This document shows positions 18,201-25,338 of a stretch of 28,248 nt of DNA, piece by piece. This DNA comes from a virus: IMG/VR virus record IMGVR_UViG_3300032116_001043, positions 1 through 28,248 of that record, one strand, 5' to 3'. A program made the translations under genes and the position numbers. The stretch's first letter is position 1. Every line of letters starts with the position of its first letter. Below the pieces are notes generated by a model. The model had not been told where the DNA came from. It was given only the letters and a program-made list of their open reading frames with translations, and made no database searches.

Positions 18201-19940
18201 ACCTACGAGCGTGATGCACTTCGCAACTATGGCGAGTTAGCCGACAGGGTAACGCATCAACTGCCCAAGGCACGCTATATGTCCGAGATGGATCAAGCAA
18301 TAGAAACTATGAAAGCCAAGATCAAACAAGACCCTGACGACGTATCTGGGCGGGTACTTGCCGAAGTAGAGAAGCATTTCGACGCCGCTATAAATCCGGT
18401 TATTAGCCCGTGGGCAACCCGTTTGGGTAACTTAGGCTTTGCTTGGTACATGGGTGCAAACCCATCGGCTGCGTTAGTTCAGTTGCTACAAACTCCCGGT
18501 GTAACCCTACCTTACCTAGCACCCAAGTACGGTTTAAATCCGACTATGTCTGAACTTGTTAAGGCTGGCAGAGACTTTTTTGGCGGGGAGATATCTGGCG
18601 GTAGAGGATTCTTTAGTATCAAGACCAACAATAACTTGTCGGCTACCGAAAAGAAAGCCATCCAAGAACTATATGACTTAAATGTTATACCTCCTGCCGC
18701 TACTGAAGTTGGCGACATTGAAACTATGACGGGGTTAAAAAATGCTACGCCGTTAGAGAAGGTAGGTAAGAGAGTCAACTTTGCTTTAGGCTATATGTTC
18801 CAAAATGCAGAACGGTTTAACCGTGAAATAACTGCATTAGCAGCGTTTCGATTAGAGTACAACCGCTCCAAGAACTATGACAAAGCCATCCAAGCCGCAA
18901 ACGATGCGGTGGTAGAAACCCAAGGCGATTACTCGGACATGAATGCACCACGGGTGTTTAAGCACCCTGCTGCTAAAGTGTTGCTTATGTTCAAGAAGTT
19001 CTTACAAATGATGCTCTATTTGTACGGCCGTAATTTACAGATTGTTATGAATCGTAACAACTTTACGCCTGAAGAACGTGCATTAGCACGCAATCGATTG
19101 GCTGGGTTGCTTGGTACTTCAGCCGCCATGTCAGGTGTAGTTGGTATGCCGTTCTACTGGATGGTTGAATTTGTAATGAACGCCATCGGTGATGACGATG
19201 ACCCATACTATGACTTCACAACTAGTGTTAGGGAAACCCTTCCAGAGTTCTTAGTCTCTGGTATCCCCGGCTCTCTTACCGGAGCAAACATTGCATCCCG
19301 TACTGGCTTTAGAGATATGCCGCTACTAGGTTTCTTCCCCGGAATTGGGGCTGGCGCATCTAAGGCAGACGACTCTGAGGGCGCAATTATGGATGCCATG
19401 AAGGTTGCTACTGGCCCCGTAGGCGGTATGTTCCTTAACATAGGCCGTGGAATCGACCAAATTAATGACGGCAAAGTTTACCGTGGACTTGAAACCATGT
19501 CGCCTTCTGTTCTTAAAAACTTTGCCAAAGCGTACCGGTTTACGGAAGAAGGCGCACGTACCTTGCGCGGCGATCCGATTGTAGACAATGTTTCCGGTTA
19601 CGATTCTGCGCTTCAAGCCTTTGGTTTTGCTCCGTTAGAAATAGCGACTAAGCAAGAAAAGGCTAATGTGGCTATGAAGTTCCAAACGGATGCCCAGCGT
19701 TCTAAGCAAAAGGTTTACGCACTAGCAAACTTGGCACTAGATGTTGGCGATACTGAAGGGTACGACGATGCTTTGGAACTTCTAGATAAACACAATGCTA
19801 AGTACCCCGGTTTTGAAATCAAGCCCGACCAACTTATGCAGTCTATCAAAGCCTTCCAAAAACGTTCTCAGGAAATGCTAGGTGGGGTGTATATTGAGAA
19901 AAGTCTGCGCCCATACCTTAGCGGAATCATTGCACCGTAA
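12270..19940 (+). CDS. Giant polyvalent virion/ejection protein with zincin-like metallopeptidase motif
   Basis: This 2556-residue protein takes 27% of the window. The N-terminus has a PDGTPDSVIYADIDKRL motif frequent at the start of phage internal proteins, then Gly/Ala-rich segments to about residue 270. Charged helical, Glu/Ala/Lys-rich regions follow. A small alpha/beta domain lies at about 1180-1280 (APFDTAYQYAILRSGDDKF). A metallopeptidase-like region follows: HEIIH at 1468-1472 after YLPDVGL, with AREFVAEALSD about 75-80 residues downstream supplying a candidate third ligand (Glu1547 or Glu1551). Helical sequence fills 1600-2230. The C-terminal part from ~2232 (HPAAKVLLMFKKFLQMMLYL) with a hydrophobic stretch at ~2273-2310 resembles the LPD38-type region of large polyvalent proteins. 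Such proteins are thought to enter the host with the DNA. No lytic transglycosylase motif was seen. Proteolytic activity is inferred. Confidence 0.8.
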   Translation: MRIVEDPALGRLTYPDGTPDSVIYADIDKRLMGLLTPKPKTSAFGQIKEFGKQLLPGAGGMLEQAAIGVGGTAADVLQQKFGIGPGAEPVVSGLTGLTEKYVKEPLAEYFKPTEGYEIAPKLGQAVGSVLGLTATRGIGRGAPLATGMGAGAGEQIERAMEAGAAPAVRLEAALAGGATGITEAIPIELAFGRAMKLMPGSIMNQGLQLIRNAAITGGVEGAQEVAQGFLQNLISKNLYKPDQELVQGLGEQGAYGFGAGAILQSALDLTIGRRAMKKRVAAEKPEEVAEEIATEAATPELTEAELADRRRQEIRAKQLEKGINIISEEDLETLGIAKGKRADNTFSKLLNKNLSDPDQFGQVEKILGEYLSGSRQKFNDISTIEKVLDKQIAGEPLNLFEELVVRNYNGEDVDAYLMGRLQELRSRAPVAETPAEVKAATPKTAAQIAKEQGEIARKDIEARQALAKQQAKEGEAAEKATKAGVKELRGLGVTPTIPPSAETGAQAFAEAQPDLFGEITSQGPEVTRGSSQEAEFMRQRAEFEDDLRQLNVATQASVAGVPEADVAVQATAAKVADKLNKIPFSIGELINIRNQVIRQGTQVPGSEVLLDVVNQKIAEQAGQMPEDEEAARQTQLFPETQAELPFAETAQGELFEPAGAASLLPEAPAQEGLTREGLQSIGIAANKIKQYEGKNLTDEGVAEGIRMDLTNRALNFRRELDKARREYAAILGPEGVMRGRKAQAAELEKRIANLEQAYNAAQENLRLFPALEQGQLAFDALQPVEPEAFPTPTEREEEKRFRKIQADEAAGEAAREEGVATELETRLPMGRTLDDVQTLIDRIRPLRGKINNDKATPAEQAQYDEDLSTLFSMVKGPGRIQLQFESTGPAALALNRAFARAEGFLKNLSKKERSRLANKLVEMRGRTAQREVETKVLSKQARREAEQFPEDSARIEARQERERKAQEEKSKESKEQAAKAVEEDATLKTRAAFTAVMKINRDIASQDDIRELRQNIRDYTDLNGNIDFEGLAKLYDISPKQLKELYNDERIRLSNQDVTTKKEKEAAEREEADQKAAEKRQKQEIERAKEDEETRVQTFEDIRKMEPQPLAQLIQNVAGMKGADLQPVLRNIARTGNVAENLQQKIDGSFGEGEKTTSKMTAREFEEAEGKLTKKISRTVKTNDWAPFDTAYQYAILRSGDDKFVIIAPSRYNVDDLFGSFRVKYPNAKASFTGSGTLANVKYLTFTADIEAKGPAPDFIITPQAGAQQRKAEKVAGTKIAKVTEILTKSTYNDLKSGVAVKKAVDEYGLDATMRVLADLRAQRAALREKTGKFAMDDRVIDEALNYLTNTYGAQVYFSDRITRADEKPNVGYANELLNKAGTDKTSFFINDLLKTIAKHEGNSEVGRTARVILTQSSKFGLDKMGVFYNPNDDAGSYFYNVYDANGDRVSSIVIGKGHLYLPDVGLHEIIHSVTVEQMRKVQDPEYKKTGARWEDAAQGLIDLHRFMEFYISDKVSMASWASNLSESELKTLKDLQKQYGMKNAREFVAEALSDEDFKSLLKKIPSKEFTNWIKQYQPANADERRLNLFDKLVKGARNVYEFFTRLLRQALNLPDSSQTVFDLTVNQFGKLIQQSTPASVMKGKPNEIDISAKGMPSTPKKYGRDPIPADIIKILDDIKNNPALNVPVIKSKADAQRAAKTGILPLLAMNQIKDVYGSDPRLKELNDYYKATQKMGGYRNALREKYAEVLDDFHKVIKAHKNLKDQIYEVINEGSRLEVDVLKSNTDYKDPAVKADHKRLQDIYNAFPQDVKNFYAKYRKNNDYILDQIKESMVTRATGYVSDPAAKAEIRAMIEKKIDSFKDKGPYAPLMFFGNNWVNVQIAEDQVLPYSFETKAQADEFAKQMKAKGYGVKQFESIQELKAKGAPRAGFFKQLERVLDRNRVNPKAKDELYQMTLMYLPEESFMRQFQNRKGAPTYERDALRNYGELADRVTHQLPKARYMSEMDQAIETMKAKIKQDPDDVSGRVLAEVEKHFDAAINPVISPWATRLGNLGFAWYMGANPSAALVQLLQTPGVTLPYLAPKYGLNPTMSELVKAGRDFFGGEISGGRGFFSIKTNNNLSATEKKAIQELYDLNVIPPAATEVGDIETMTGLKNATPLEKVGKRVNFALGYMFQNAERFNREITALAAFRLEYNRSKNYDKAIQAANDAVVETQGDYSDMNAPRVFKHPAAKVLLMFKKFLQMMLYLYGRNLQIVMNRNNFTPEERALARNRLAGLLGTSAAMSGVVGMPFYWMVEFVMNAIGDDDDPYYDFTTSVRETLPEFLVSGIPGSLTGANIASRTGFRDMPLLGFFPGIGAGASKADDSEGAIMDAMKVATGPVGGMFLNIGRGIDQINDGKVYRGLETMSPSVLKNFAKAYRFTEEGARTLRGDPIVDNVSGYDSALQAFGFAPLEIATKQEKANVAMKFQTDAQRSKQKVYALANLALDVGDTEGYDDALELLDKHNAKYPGFEIKPDQLMQSIKAFQKRSQEMLGGVYIEKSLRPYLSGIIAP

Positions 19941-19969
19941 AAAAGCCCCCGGTTTTTAGGCCGGGGGTT
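19939..19969 (-). terminator. Rho-independent terminator for the leftward operon
   Basis: CCCCCGG at 19946-19952 pairs perfectly with CCGGGGG at 19961-19967 across an eight-base loop; flanking bases allow one or two weaker pairs. Six A residues at 19939-19944 become a U-tract just after the hairpin on the minus-strand transcript, so the element is oriented for leftward transcription. On the plus strand the hairpin is followed only by TTATCCC, so rightward termination would be weaker. It lies between the convergent blocks and its A-run overlaps the giant gene's stop. Confidence 0.85.
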
Positions 19970-19993
19970 ATCCCATGTGAAGGAGTAAACACC

Positions 19994-20065
19994 ATGAGAG
20001 ATGCGAGGAGGAGCACCACTCAAGGGCAATCCTACCCCAACATATTTATAAAGTCCACACCCTGA
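19994..20065 (+). CDS. Possible 23-residue small protein after the terminator
   Basis: An ATG at 19994 follows a strong AAGGAG ribosome site (19980-19985) at eight bases. The frame reads 23 codons, starting MRDARRSTTQGQ, to TGA at 20063-20065. The ribosome site is better than that of many true genes here. However, the ORF is very short, antisense to the end of the neighbouring leftward gene, and has no recognisable motif. It would be translated only if rightward transcripts read through the hairpin. It may be chance. Confidence 0.22.
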   Translation: MRDARRSTTQGQSYPNIFIKSTP

Positions 20066-20255
20066 TTCCCAGGACGCCGCGCTCAATCCTCACACGCATA
20101 TCAAACTGTTGTATCCCATGATACTTAAACTCGGTTTCGAGGGCGTTCTTAGCAAACTCAGTGTCTAAACAGGGCACAAAAATAGATTTTGGGGGTTTTC
20201 GTAGCGAGTCCCAATCTAATTCAAACCTAGCCCCGTCAAGAATAAGTATGTCCAT
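20046..20255 (-). CDS. Small protein of unknown function, last gene of leftward operon
   Basis: This 69-residue protein begins MDILILDGARFELDWDSLRK. The start codon directly follows the glycosyltransferase stop (TAAATG), so translation is probably coupled to it. It looks soluble, with mixed alpha/beta character and no signal peptide, membrane segment, cysteine pair or catalytic motif. It was kept as a real gene because of the exact junction and ordinary codon use. It ends about 75 bases upstream (in transcript sense) of the terminator hairpin. Confidence 0.6.
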   Translation of the reverse strand: MDILILDGARFELDWDSLRKPPKSIFVPCLDTEFAKNALETEFKYHGIQQFDMRVRIERGVLGIRVWTL

Positions 20256-21014
20256 TTATTTCAGATTACCGCCTGATCTAAGAATGTCACCCCCGAATAC
20301 ATAGGTTCCAACGTGCTGAAGTTTGATGAACGGGTTAGCGTAGATCTTCCCGCCCTGCTTGCGCCACAGATCGCAGAAGTGGTAGTCCTCAGACAGCAGT
20401 GCCCCGGTATGGTCAATGCTTGTGGCAAAGAACTCATGAGTCAATGGCTTAACATACTCGCCGGTCTTTGGGTCTTTAAACGTTGACGTTCGATAAGTGG
20501 GTACATGAGGCATCAGGTCTAAGAATACCTGTCGCTTGATCAGCATGAACCCTGTACCGCCATGACGCACCTCGATCATCCCGTCGTTGTCGGTTTCTTG
20601 CTTGCCCTCGCCCACCATGTTCATGACGAATGCACCGCCGTAGTCTTGTAGGTTATCTTTCCCTGCTTTAGCCGCCTCACCAACCTTGAGCCAGTCAACC
20701 TCTTTCTTGGGGTAGATACCGCAGGCAATGTCCCGATCAGCCGCAAGTAATGTGGCTATGGCATGACCATCAAAAGATATGTCTGCATCTACAAACATCA
20801 GATAGTCCATCTCTTTCTCAAGAAACAAACGGGCTAACTCGTTACGGGCACGGGTAATCAAACTCTCGTTCATGATCTGCGCCCAATACACAGGCACATT
20901 GACCTGACGCATTTTGTTAAGGGTTCCTAATAATCCTGATACATAGTGCCCAGTACACATACCCCCATACATCGGGGTAGCAATCATAATGCTCGGTCGT
21001 TTTTCTTCTGTCAT
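20256..21014 (-). CDS. GT-A fold glycosyltransferase
   Basis: This 252-residue protein has the marks of a GT-A nucleotide-sugar transferase. IMIATPMYGGMCTGHYVSGL is at the N-terminus. The metal-binding DxD is in FVDADISFDG (Asp76 and Asp78). RHGGTGFMLIKRQVF is at about 150-164. An acidic LLSEDYHFC at 207-214 could supply the catalytic base, and a late histidine lies in LQHVGTY. The sugar donor and acceptor are unknown. Phages use such enzymes on DNA, virion proteins or host surface glycans; no motif decides between these. It lies two bases after the methyltransferase stop, and AAAGGA precedes the ATG. Confidence 0.82.
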   Translation of the reverse strand: MTEEKRPSIMIATPMYGGMCTGHYVSGLLGTLNKMRQVNVPVYWAQIMNESLITRARNELARLFLEKEMDYLMFVDADISFDGHAIATLLAADRDIACGIYPKKEVDWLKVGEAAKAGKDNLQDYGGAFVMNMVGEGKQETDNDGMIEVRHGGTGFMLIKRQVFLDLMPHVPTYRTSTFKDPKTGEYVKPLTHEFFATSIDHTGALLSEDYHFCDLWRKQGGKIYANPFIKLQHVGTYVFGGDILRSGGNLK

Positions 21015-21016
21015 TT

Positions 21017-21622
21017 TTAATCCTTTAGTTTTTGAACAGCCAATTGATACCCTAAATAAACAACCCGTAGTTTGTCATGGTAAATGTTTGTAAACATATC
21101 AATTGCAATCTTAGGCTTGTGTAATACAGGATAGTCAATACCCCATGCATAGTCGTCAAATACAATAATTCCGCCTACTTTGAGTGTTTGCCATGCCATG
21201 CACGCATCCGTCAGTACATCGGGTGCTTGATGGGATCCATCAATATAGATTAGATCCATCAGTTCTAAAGGCGACGGCATATTCCATATTAAATGTGCCA
21301 ATCCCTTTGTAGATGTTTGTTTATAAACGTTAACTTTCTTGGTTAAATCTAGAGTTTGTACCTTGCGGATATTTTCGTGGAAGCGTTGTTCTACATCCCA
21401 CATAGTTTTAGGATCGTGTTCTTCCCCACCTTGCCAAGTATCAATACAAGTAATTATGCCGCCCGGGTCTAATCCGTTTTCAATAAGCCATACAGTACTT
21501 CGCCCTTCATAAGAACCAATTTCTAAAAACCTACGCTTGGCGGGAATAATTTCAAATGCGGCGCGAAACAAAGGTGGCCCCCATTTAAACCAATCTTGTG
21601 TAAATTCGTATTCTTTAGTCAT
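21017..21622 (-). CDS. Class I SAM-dependent methyltransferase (Methyltransf_24-like)
   Basis: This 201-residue protein carries a SAM-binding motif I, FLEIGSYEGRST at residues 32-43. An acidic residue at the end of strand 2 follows (CIDTW, Asp61), then LIYIDGSHQAPDVLTD at 124-139 and GGIIVFDDYAWG at 150-161. The IDGSH and FDDY pair is typical of the Methyltransf_24 group, which includes enzymes acting on sugars and small molecules and uncharacterised phage members. It lacks the NPPY or PCQ motifs of DNA methyltransferases, so a DNA-base target is less likely. The start overlaps the winged-helix stop (ATGA). The substrate is unknown; linkage to the glycosyltransferase suggests a shared pathway. 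Confidence 0.82.
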   Translation of the reverse strand: MTKEYEFTQDWFKWGPPLFRAAFEIIPAKRRFLEIGSYEGRSTVWLIENGLDPGGIITCIDTWQGGEEHDPKTMWDVEQRFHENIRKVQTLDLTKKVNVYKQTSTKGLAHLIWNMPSPLELMDLIYIDGSHQAPDVLTDACMAWQTLKVGGIIVFDDYAWGIDYPVLHKPKIAIDMFTNIYHDKLRVVYLGYQLAVQKLKD

Positions 21623-21825
21623 TCTTTCACCCTATAAAACTTCTTGGCGCCCATACGTATTAAATCCGCAATACCGTTTTCAACAAATCTATTTAACGTA
21701 CGGGCTACTCTGTTTTCGCTCACGATCCATGCCTTCGCAATCGTCTTTGCCTGAACGGGGGTTTTCTTATGTGAGCACAGATAGTCCCATACCCCCTGCT
21801 CAAAGTCGGTCATCTCAACTGCCAC
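21619..21825 (-). CDS. Small winged-helix DNA-binding protein
   Basis: This 68-residue protein fits a winged helix-turn-helix. It has an opening helix (DFEQGVWDYLCSHKKTPV), then QAKTIAKAWIVSENRVARTLNRFVENG, where ENRVARTLNRF is the likely recognition helix, and a C-terminal beta wing. The start is GTG at 21825, chosen because CGGAG lies seven bases upstream; the ATG four codons later has no ribosome site. It may regulate phage or host transcription. No operator can be assigned, though the palindrome at 26966-26978 is one candidate target. Confidence 0.72.
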   Translation of the reverse strand: MAVEMTDFEQGVWDYLCSHKKTPVQAKTIAKAWIVSENRVARTLNRFVENGIADLIRMGAKKFYRVKE

Positions 21826-21852
21826 TGTTCTTCTCCGCGATTAGTTTTTTCA

Positions 21853-22248
21853 TTATTTTTTATCCTCTTCTAGTTTAGTCATATCTTCTTCGTAAATTCT
21901 AGTTAGGTCTACTGCGTTTTGTTTGTTATACATCCATTGGTAGTTGTATCTAAAGTTCCGACGCCCTATCGGTTCAAACTGCCTAATCTTCCTGTTCATA
22001 TCAAACATAAGGTTTAATAAGTTCTTGCGAAAGTGCCCCGGATCTATATCCAAAAGACTTAAGTACCCGTCTGCAGTGCGAAATAAAAAATCAATAGCAG
22101 ATAACGCTTCATCCGTAGGTATTAGTTTTCTGCTTGTATAAAGTTTACGAGGTTTTGCTTGAGCATCCTGAATTGCCATACCTACAACCGCCGCTAAAAG
22201 CCTACGGTGAGCAACGCCTTGTGCCTTATAGTCTAGTAAGTACAACAT
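21853..22248 (-). CDS. Conserved-looking phage protein of unknown function
   Basis: This 131-residue protein is soluble and mostly helical, with a basic middle and an acidic C-terminus. The core AIDFLFRTADGYLSLLDIDPGHFRKNLL resembles a pattern found in small phage replication-region proteins (an aromatic pair, then LGIDP, then LRxxL), where the function is also unknown. GGAG stands about eight bases before the ATG. It follows DUF3310 after three bases. It might be a DNA-binding or host-takeover protein, but nothing in the sequence proves that. Confidence 0.6.
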   Translation of the reverse strand: MLYLLDYKAQGVAHRRLLAAVVGMAIQDAQAKPRKLYTSRKLIPTDEALSAIDFLFRTADGYLSLLDIDPGHFRKNLLNLMFDMNRKIRQFEPIGRRNFRYNYQWMYNKQNAVDLTRIYEEDMTKLEEDKK

Positions 22249-22251
22249 TTG

Positions 22252-22515
22252 TTATGCTCCTTCCATTTCCTTTACTAAATGGTTTAAGTACCACTGAGCC
22301 TTTTTGTAATCCTCAAGCATATTTTCTTTGTATGGGCCACGGCTAAGATATTTAAGTGCAGTTAACCGCAAGTGCCCCCTAAACTCTTCGGAAGTAGACT
22401 TGGCTTTCATGTAATCAATGGTTTCGATTCCACCCACCATGTAGTGTGGTGGATGATTAACTACATCTTTTGGAGTGTCAGACTTAGGTTCTTTTTCGGG
22501 TGCGGCTTTCCACAT
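22252..22515 (-). CDS. DUF3310 protein (SaV-like)
   Basis: This 87-residue protein matches the DUF3310 family (PF11753), common in phages near nucleotide-metabolism and replication genes. The diagnostic elements are VNHPPHYMVGGIETIDYM at residues 19-36, ALKYLSRGPYKENMLEDYKK, and KAQWYLNHLV near the C-terminus. Some family members have been described as nucleotide-kinase-like, but the activity is uncertain. AAAGGAG precedes the start. It directly follows the primase-helicase gene. Confidence 0.88.
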   Translation of the reverse strand: MWKAAPEKEPKSDTPKDVVNHPPHYMVGGIETIDYMKAKSTSEEFRGHLRLTALKYLSRGPYKENMLEDYKKAQWYLNHLVKEMEGA

Positions 22516-22532
22516 GGTGTTCTCCTTTAATT

Positions 22533-25328
22533 TTAATCTTGTTGTGGGGGTGGTGCAGTATCTAAGATATCAATGAAATGCCCACGACTTGCATCCAACA
22601 CAACGCAATACGAAGGCGGTGTAGGTATCTCCGTACCTTTTCCAAGGCGCTTCTTCTCTGCCTTTACATAGATTCCTTTGGCTTTTAAATCTGTTATCAA
22701 ATCCTTGTAATACAGTTGTCGTTGAGCACACCAATTACGCAGGTCTTCTACGGGTATATAGGTGTGGTTGGTATCCGGTTCGTGGCGGATCTTTAACTCT
22801 TTCTGTGGTTCTCGTATAGCAGGTTTAGCCATTCCTAACCGCTTGTCGATACCGTCTTCAATAATCAAAATGTTATTGATATGTCCCCGTATAAAGTCGG
22901 CAAGGATCATGTCATGGTCTAGTTTTAGGCTTTCGACATCAGCACGGGAGTACATCACCATGTCAGCCGCCCACTCATATATACGCTTCAAGTTGTAGTC
23001 GTGTAACCCTAACTGTTGGGCAACGTGACCACCCGTAAGAATGCTTGCCACTCCCGATGACCAGTACCGTTCCTTCGTAGTGGCGGCAATCTCTTTATCA
23101 AATTGAGTCTGAGTCTTCTGCATAAAGTCCAACACAGACGACAGATTTGGTAATAAGTGCCGTATGTAAATTTCCCCTGCCATGCCGTAGTTATCAAACA
23201 TTAGAGAGAAAGTCTCATCAGCCTGCCCCTTGTCCATCTTGTGGTTGCCAAATACCTTAACTTCAAACACCCGCATCAACTCACCTTCAGGCATCTGCTT
23301 GATCTGTTGCATCTTCTCGTAGAAAGATGCGTTACTACTAGATAGCATGATGGTTGCCCATTCAGCAGAATTAAGGCGCTCGGCATTAACCTGAGACTGC
23401 ATCCGATTACGTGGTCGCCCAAGAGTAATAGCGTAGGCTAGGTCGGAAAAGTCCTCGGGCTTCATGTTCGTAATCTCGTCAATGGTCACGGGTAGGTGTG
23501 CCATGACTCCAAAGCGGTGTAGACGAGACAGTTTGGTATCTTCTGCGTGAAGCATTAATTTATCAGGATGCCCGTACACACTGTTGCACATACGTAAAAT
23601 AGTTGACTTGCCCGTACCGGACTCTTTAGATACGTAGTTAATCAGCAGTCCTTTGTGGTTAGTAAACTTAAATAACGGCGCACCGAAAGCGCATAGAGCA
23701 CCAAAGGCGTTGGCTTCCATACCTTCTTCAGCATATACGTTAAATACTTTCTTCCATTGATCAAGGTCGCCACGCTTGCGTAACAGGGGTGCAGTATTTC
23801 GGGTTACCACAGACGGAGGGCAAAACGTCATAGCGCCCGTGAGGTCAATCTCTCGCTCACCTAATATAAATTTGTCGTCATCATCGCCCCATCCAAATCT
23901 GACACTAGCGGTTTCTGACGGTTGAGTCATTTGCATCTCCTTAGTTGATCGGGCTATGTAAGCCATAATTGCATCCATTGGCTTGCCAGACAGAGCCACT
24001 ACACCTTGTTTTGCCAACGCGTTGCGACAAGCATCTTTAGATAGCGCCTCAGTCAGGGACAATGTAAATTCTCGTACCCCGTCTTTTGGCAAATGTAGCC
24101 GCATACTCAATGACTCGCCTTCTTCCCCATCCATAACCCGCTTAACTAAATACAGGTCGTTCTCGTACACCATCGTAGGTTCTTCTTCATCACCAAAGGC
24201 TTCTCGGTAGATACCACCGTTCTTGCCCCGGAAGTATGGGAACGGAAGCGACGGTATTTTGAATGTTATTTCTTCTTGAAAAATTTCACTCTTCTGAACA
24301 ACTTCGTTGTCTCCTTCGGTTGCCCGCGCAATCTCAGCGCCAATCTGAATAGGAGAAGTTATGTTGCCCCGATGGATACACCCTTCACACCCACCACTCC
24401 TCAACTTGTCAAAGGTTGCACAGGTGTAAGGTCCTTTTATATGTATTACTTTTTCTTCGGTTGACTCCGGTGTGTACTGTGGATGGTCTTTAGATACTTC
24501 ATGGATAGCGGTTTCTTCATCGTCACAAAATGTAGCAATAGACAATACGGCACGCCACATAGGCTCATCTAGCGTTGCTTGATTCTCAATGCAATGCTTT
24601 ATTTGTAAGCATCCTTTATCTTCATCAATCTTTTTCTTGATTGTGGAAAACTTGTTGATGTAGTTGCCCATCAGTGCCTTGGTTATGGCATCCATAGGGC
24701 GACGTACTTTGGGTGCAAGAGGTATAACTTCCCCCACCCTAGCAATCAGGTCTTCTAATCGGCGCGGTTTGCCTTCAAGAATAATATCAACGGGTCGTGG
24801 TTCGTCAGTCTTATGGTTAAACGTACCGGGGATTCGTAAAATCCTAGCGGCATCAGCCGTAACCGCAGGGTCAGCCTTTAAGTCATGTTGTACACACTTG
24901 GCTTTCAATGACTCCGCCACACGACTCCATCTGTCGATAGGCACGGCTTCATCCAAAGGCCAGTACACATGAACCCCACCACCGGAGTTAACAATAGTTG
25001 GTTTTGGCATACCCAACTCTTTACAGAACCTACCAAGATCTGCAATTGCATCTTCTCTAGTTTCGTAAGGCTTCCCTGCACCACAATCTAAATCTAACCA
25101 CAAGGCTTTTACTTGAGTAGCGTTTGTGCGAGTGCGTTCCTTGGGAGTAGCAAATTTTGCCAACCCAAAAAAGATATCCCGATTTTTCGATGCTAAGTCT
25201 GCGACTGTCGCTTCTACTTCATCAAGTGTCTCGACAAATATCTGCTCACGCAGTTTGCCTTTGGTCATGCCAACGATAGCGTAATAGCCACCCTCGGCAG
25301 TAACAGCCTGTAAGAATTGTCGGTTCAT
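22533..25328 (-). CDS. Primase-helicase: AEP-type primase fused to DUF927/D5-like ATPase
   Basis: This 931-residue protein has two modules. The N-terminal ~200 residues resemble an archaeo-eukaryotic-type primase: DLD at 79-81 (ALWLDLDCG), SGGGVHVYW at 115-123, and VTADAARILRIPGTFNHK at 156-173. A cysteine cluster follows (C303, C314, C317 in CATFDKLRSGGCEGCIHRG), a likely zinc site like those between primase and helicase parts in other phages. The C-terminal half is a DUF927-like ATPase with Walker A SKESGTGKST at 567-576, Walker B PVTIDEIT at 613-620, and a sensor-like IMLSSSN. It probably primes and unwinds at the phage replication fork. No separate replicative helicase is visible. It lies ten bases after the HTH gene. 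Confidence 0.85.
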   Translation of the reverse strand: MNRQFLQAVTAEGGYYAIVGMTKGKLREQIFVETLDEVEATVADLASKNRDIFFGLAKFATPKERTRTNATQVKALWLDLDCGAGKPYETREDAIADLGRFCKELGMPKPTIVNSGGGVHVYWPLDEAVPIDRWSRVAESLKAKCVQHDLKADPAVTADAARILRIPGTFNHKTDEPRPVDIILEGKPRRLEDLIARVGEVIPLAPKVRRPMDAITKALMGNYINKFSTIKKKIDEDKGCLQIKHCIENQATLDEPMWRAVLSIATFCDDEETAIHEVSKDHPQYTPESTEEKVIHIKGPYTCATFDKLRSGGCEGCIHRGNITSPIQIGAEIARATEGDNEVVQKSEIFQEEITFKIPSLPFPYFRGKNGGIYREAFGDEEEPTMVYENDLYLVKRVMDGEEGESLSMRLHLPKDGVREFTLSLTEALSKDACRNALAKQGVVALSGKPMDAIMAYIARSTKEMQMTQPSETASVRFGWGDDDDKFILGEREIDLTGAMTFCPPSVVTRNTAPLLRKRGDLDQWKKVFNVYAEEGMEANAFGALCAFGAPLFKFTNHKGLLINYVSKESGTGKSTILRMCNSVYGHPDKLMLHAEDTKLSRLHRFGVMAHLPVTIDEITNMKPEDFSDLAYAITLGRPRNRMQSQVNAERLNSAEWATIMLSSSNASFYEKMQQIKQMPEGELMRVFEVKVFGNHKMDKGQADETFSLMFDNYGMAGEIYIRHLLPNLSSVLDFMQKTQTQFDKEIAATTKERYWSSGVASILTGGHVAQQLGLHDYNLKRIYEWAADMVMYSRADVESLKLDHDMILADFIRGHINNILIIEDGIDKRLGMAKPAIREPQKELKIRHEPDTNHTYIPVEDLRNWCAQRQLYYKDLITDLKAKGIYVKAEKKRLGKGTEIPTPPSYCVVLDASRGHFIDILDTAPPPQQD

Positions 25329-25338
25329 GTCGCGTCAC

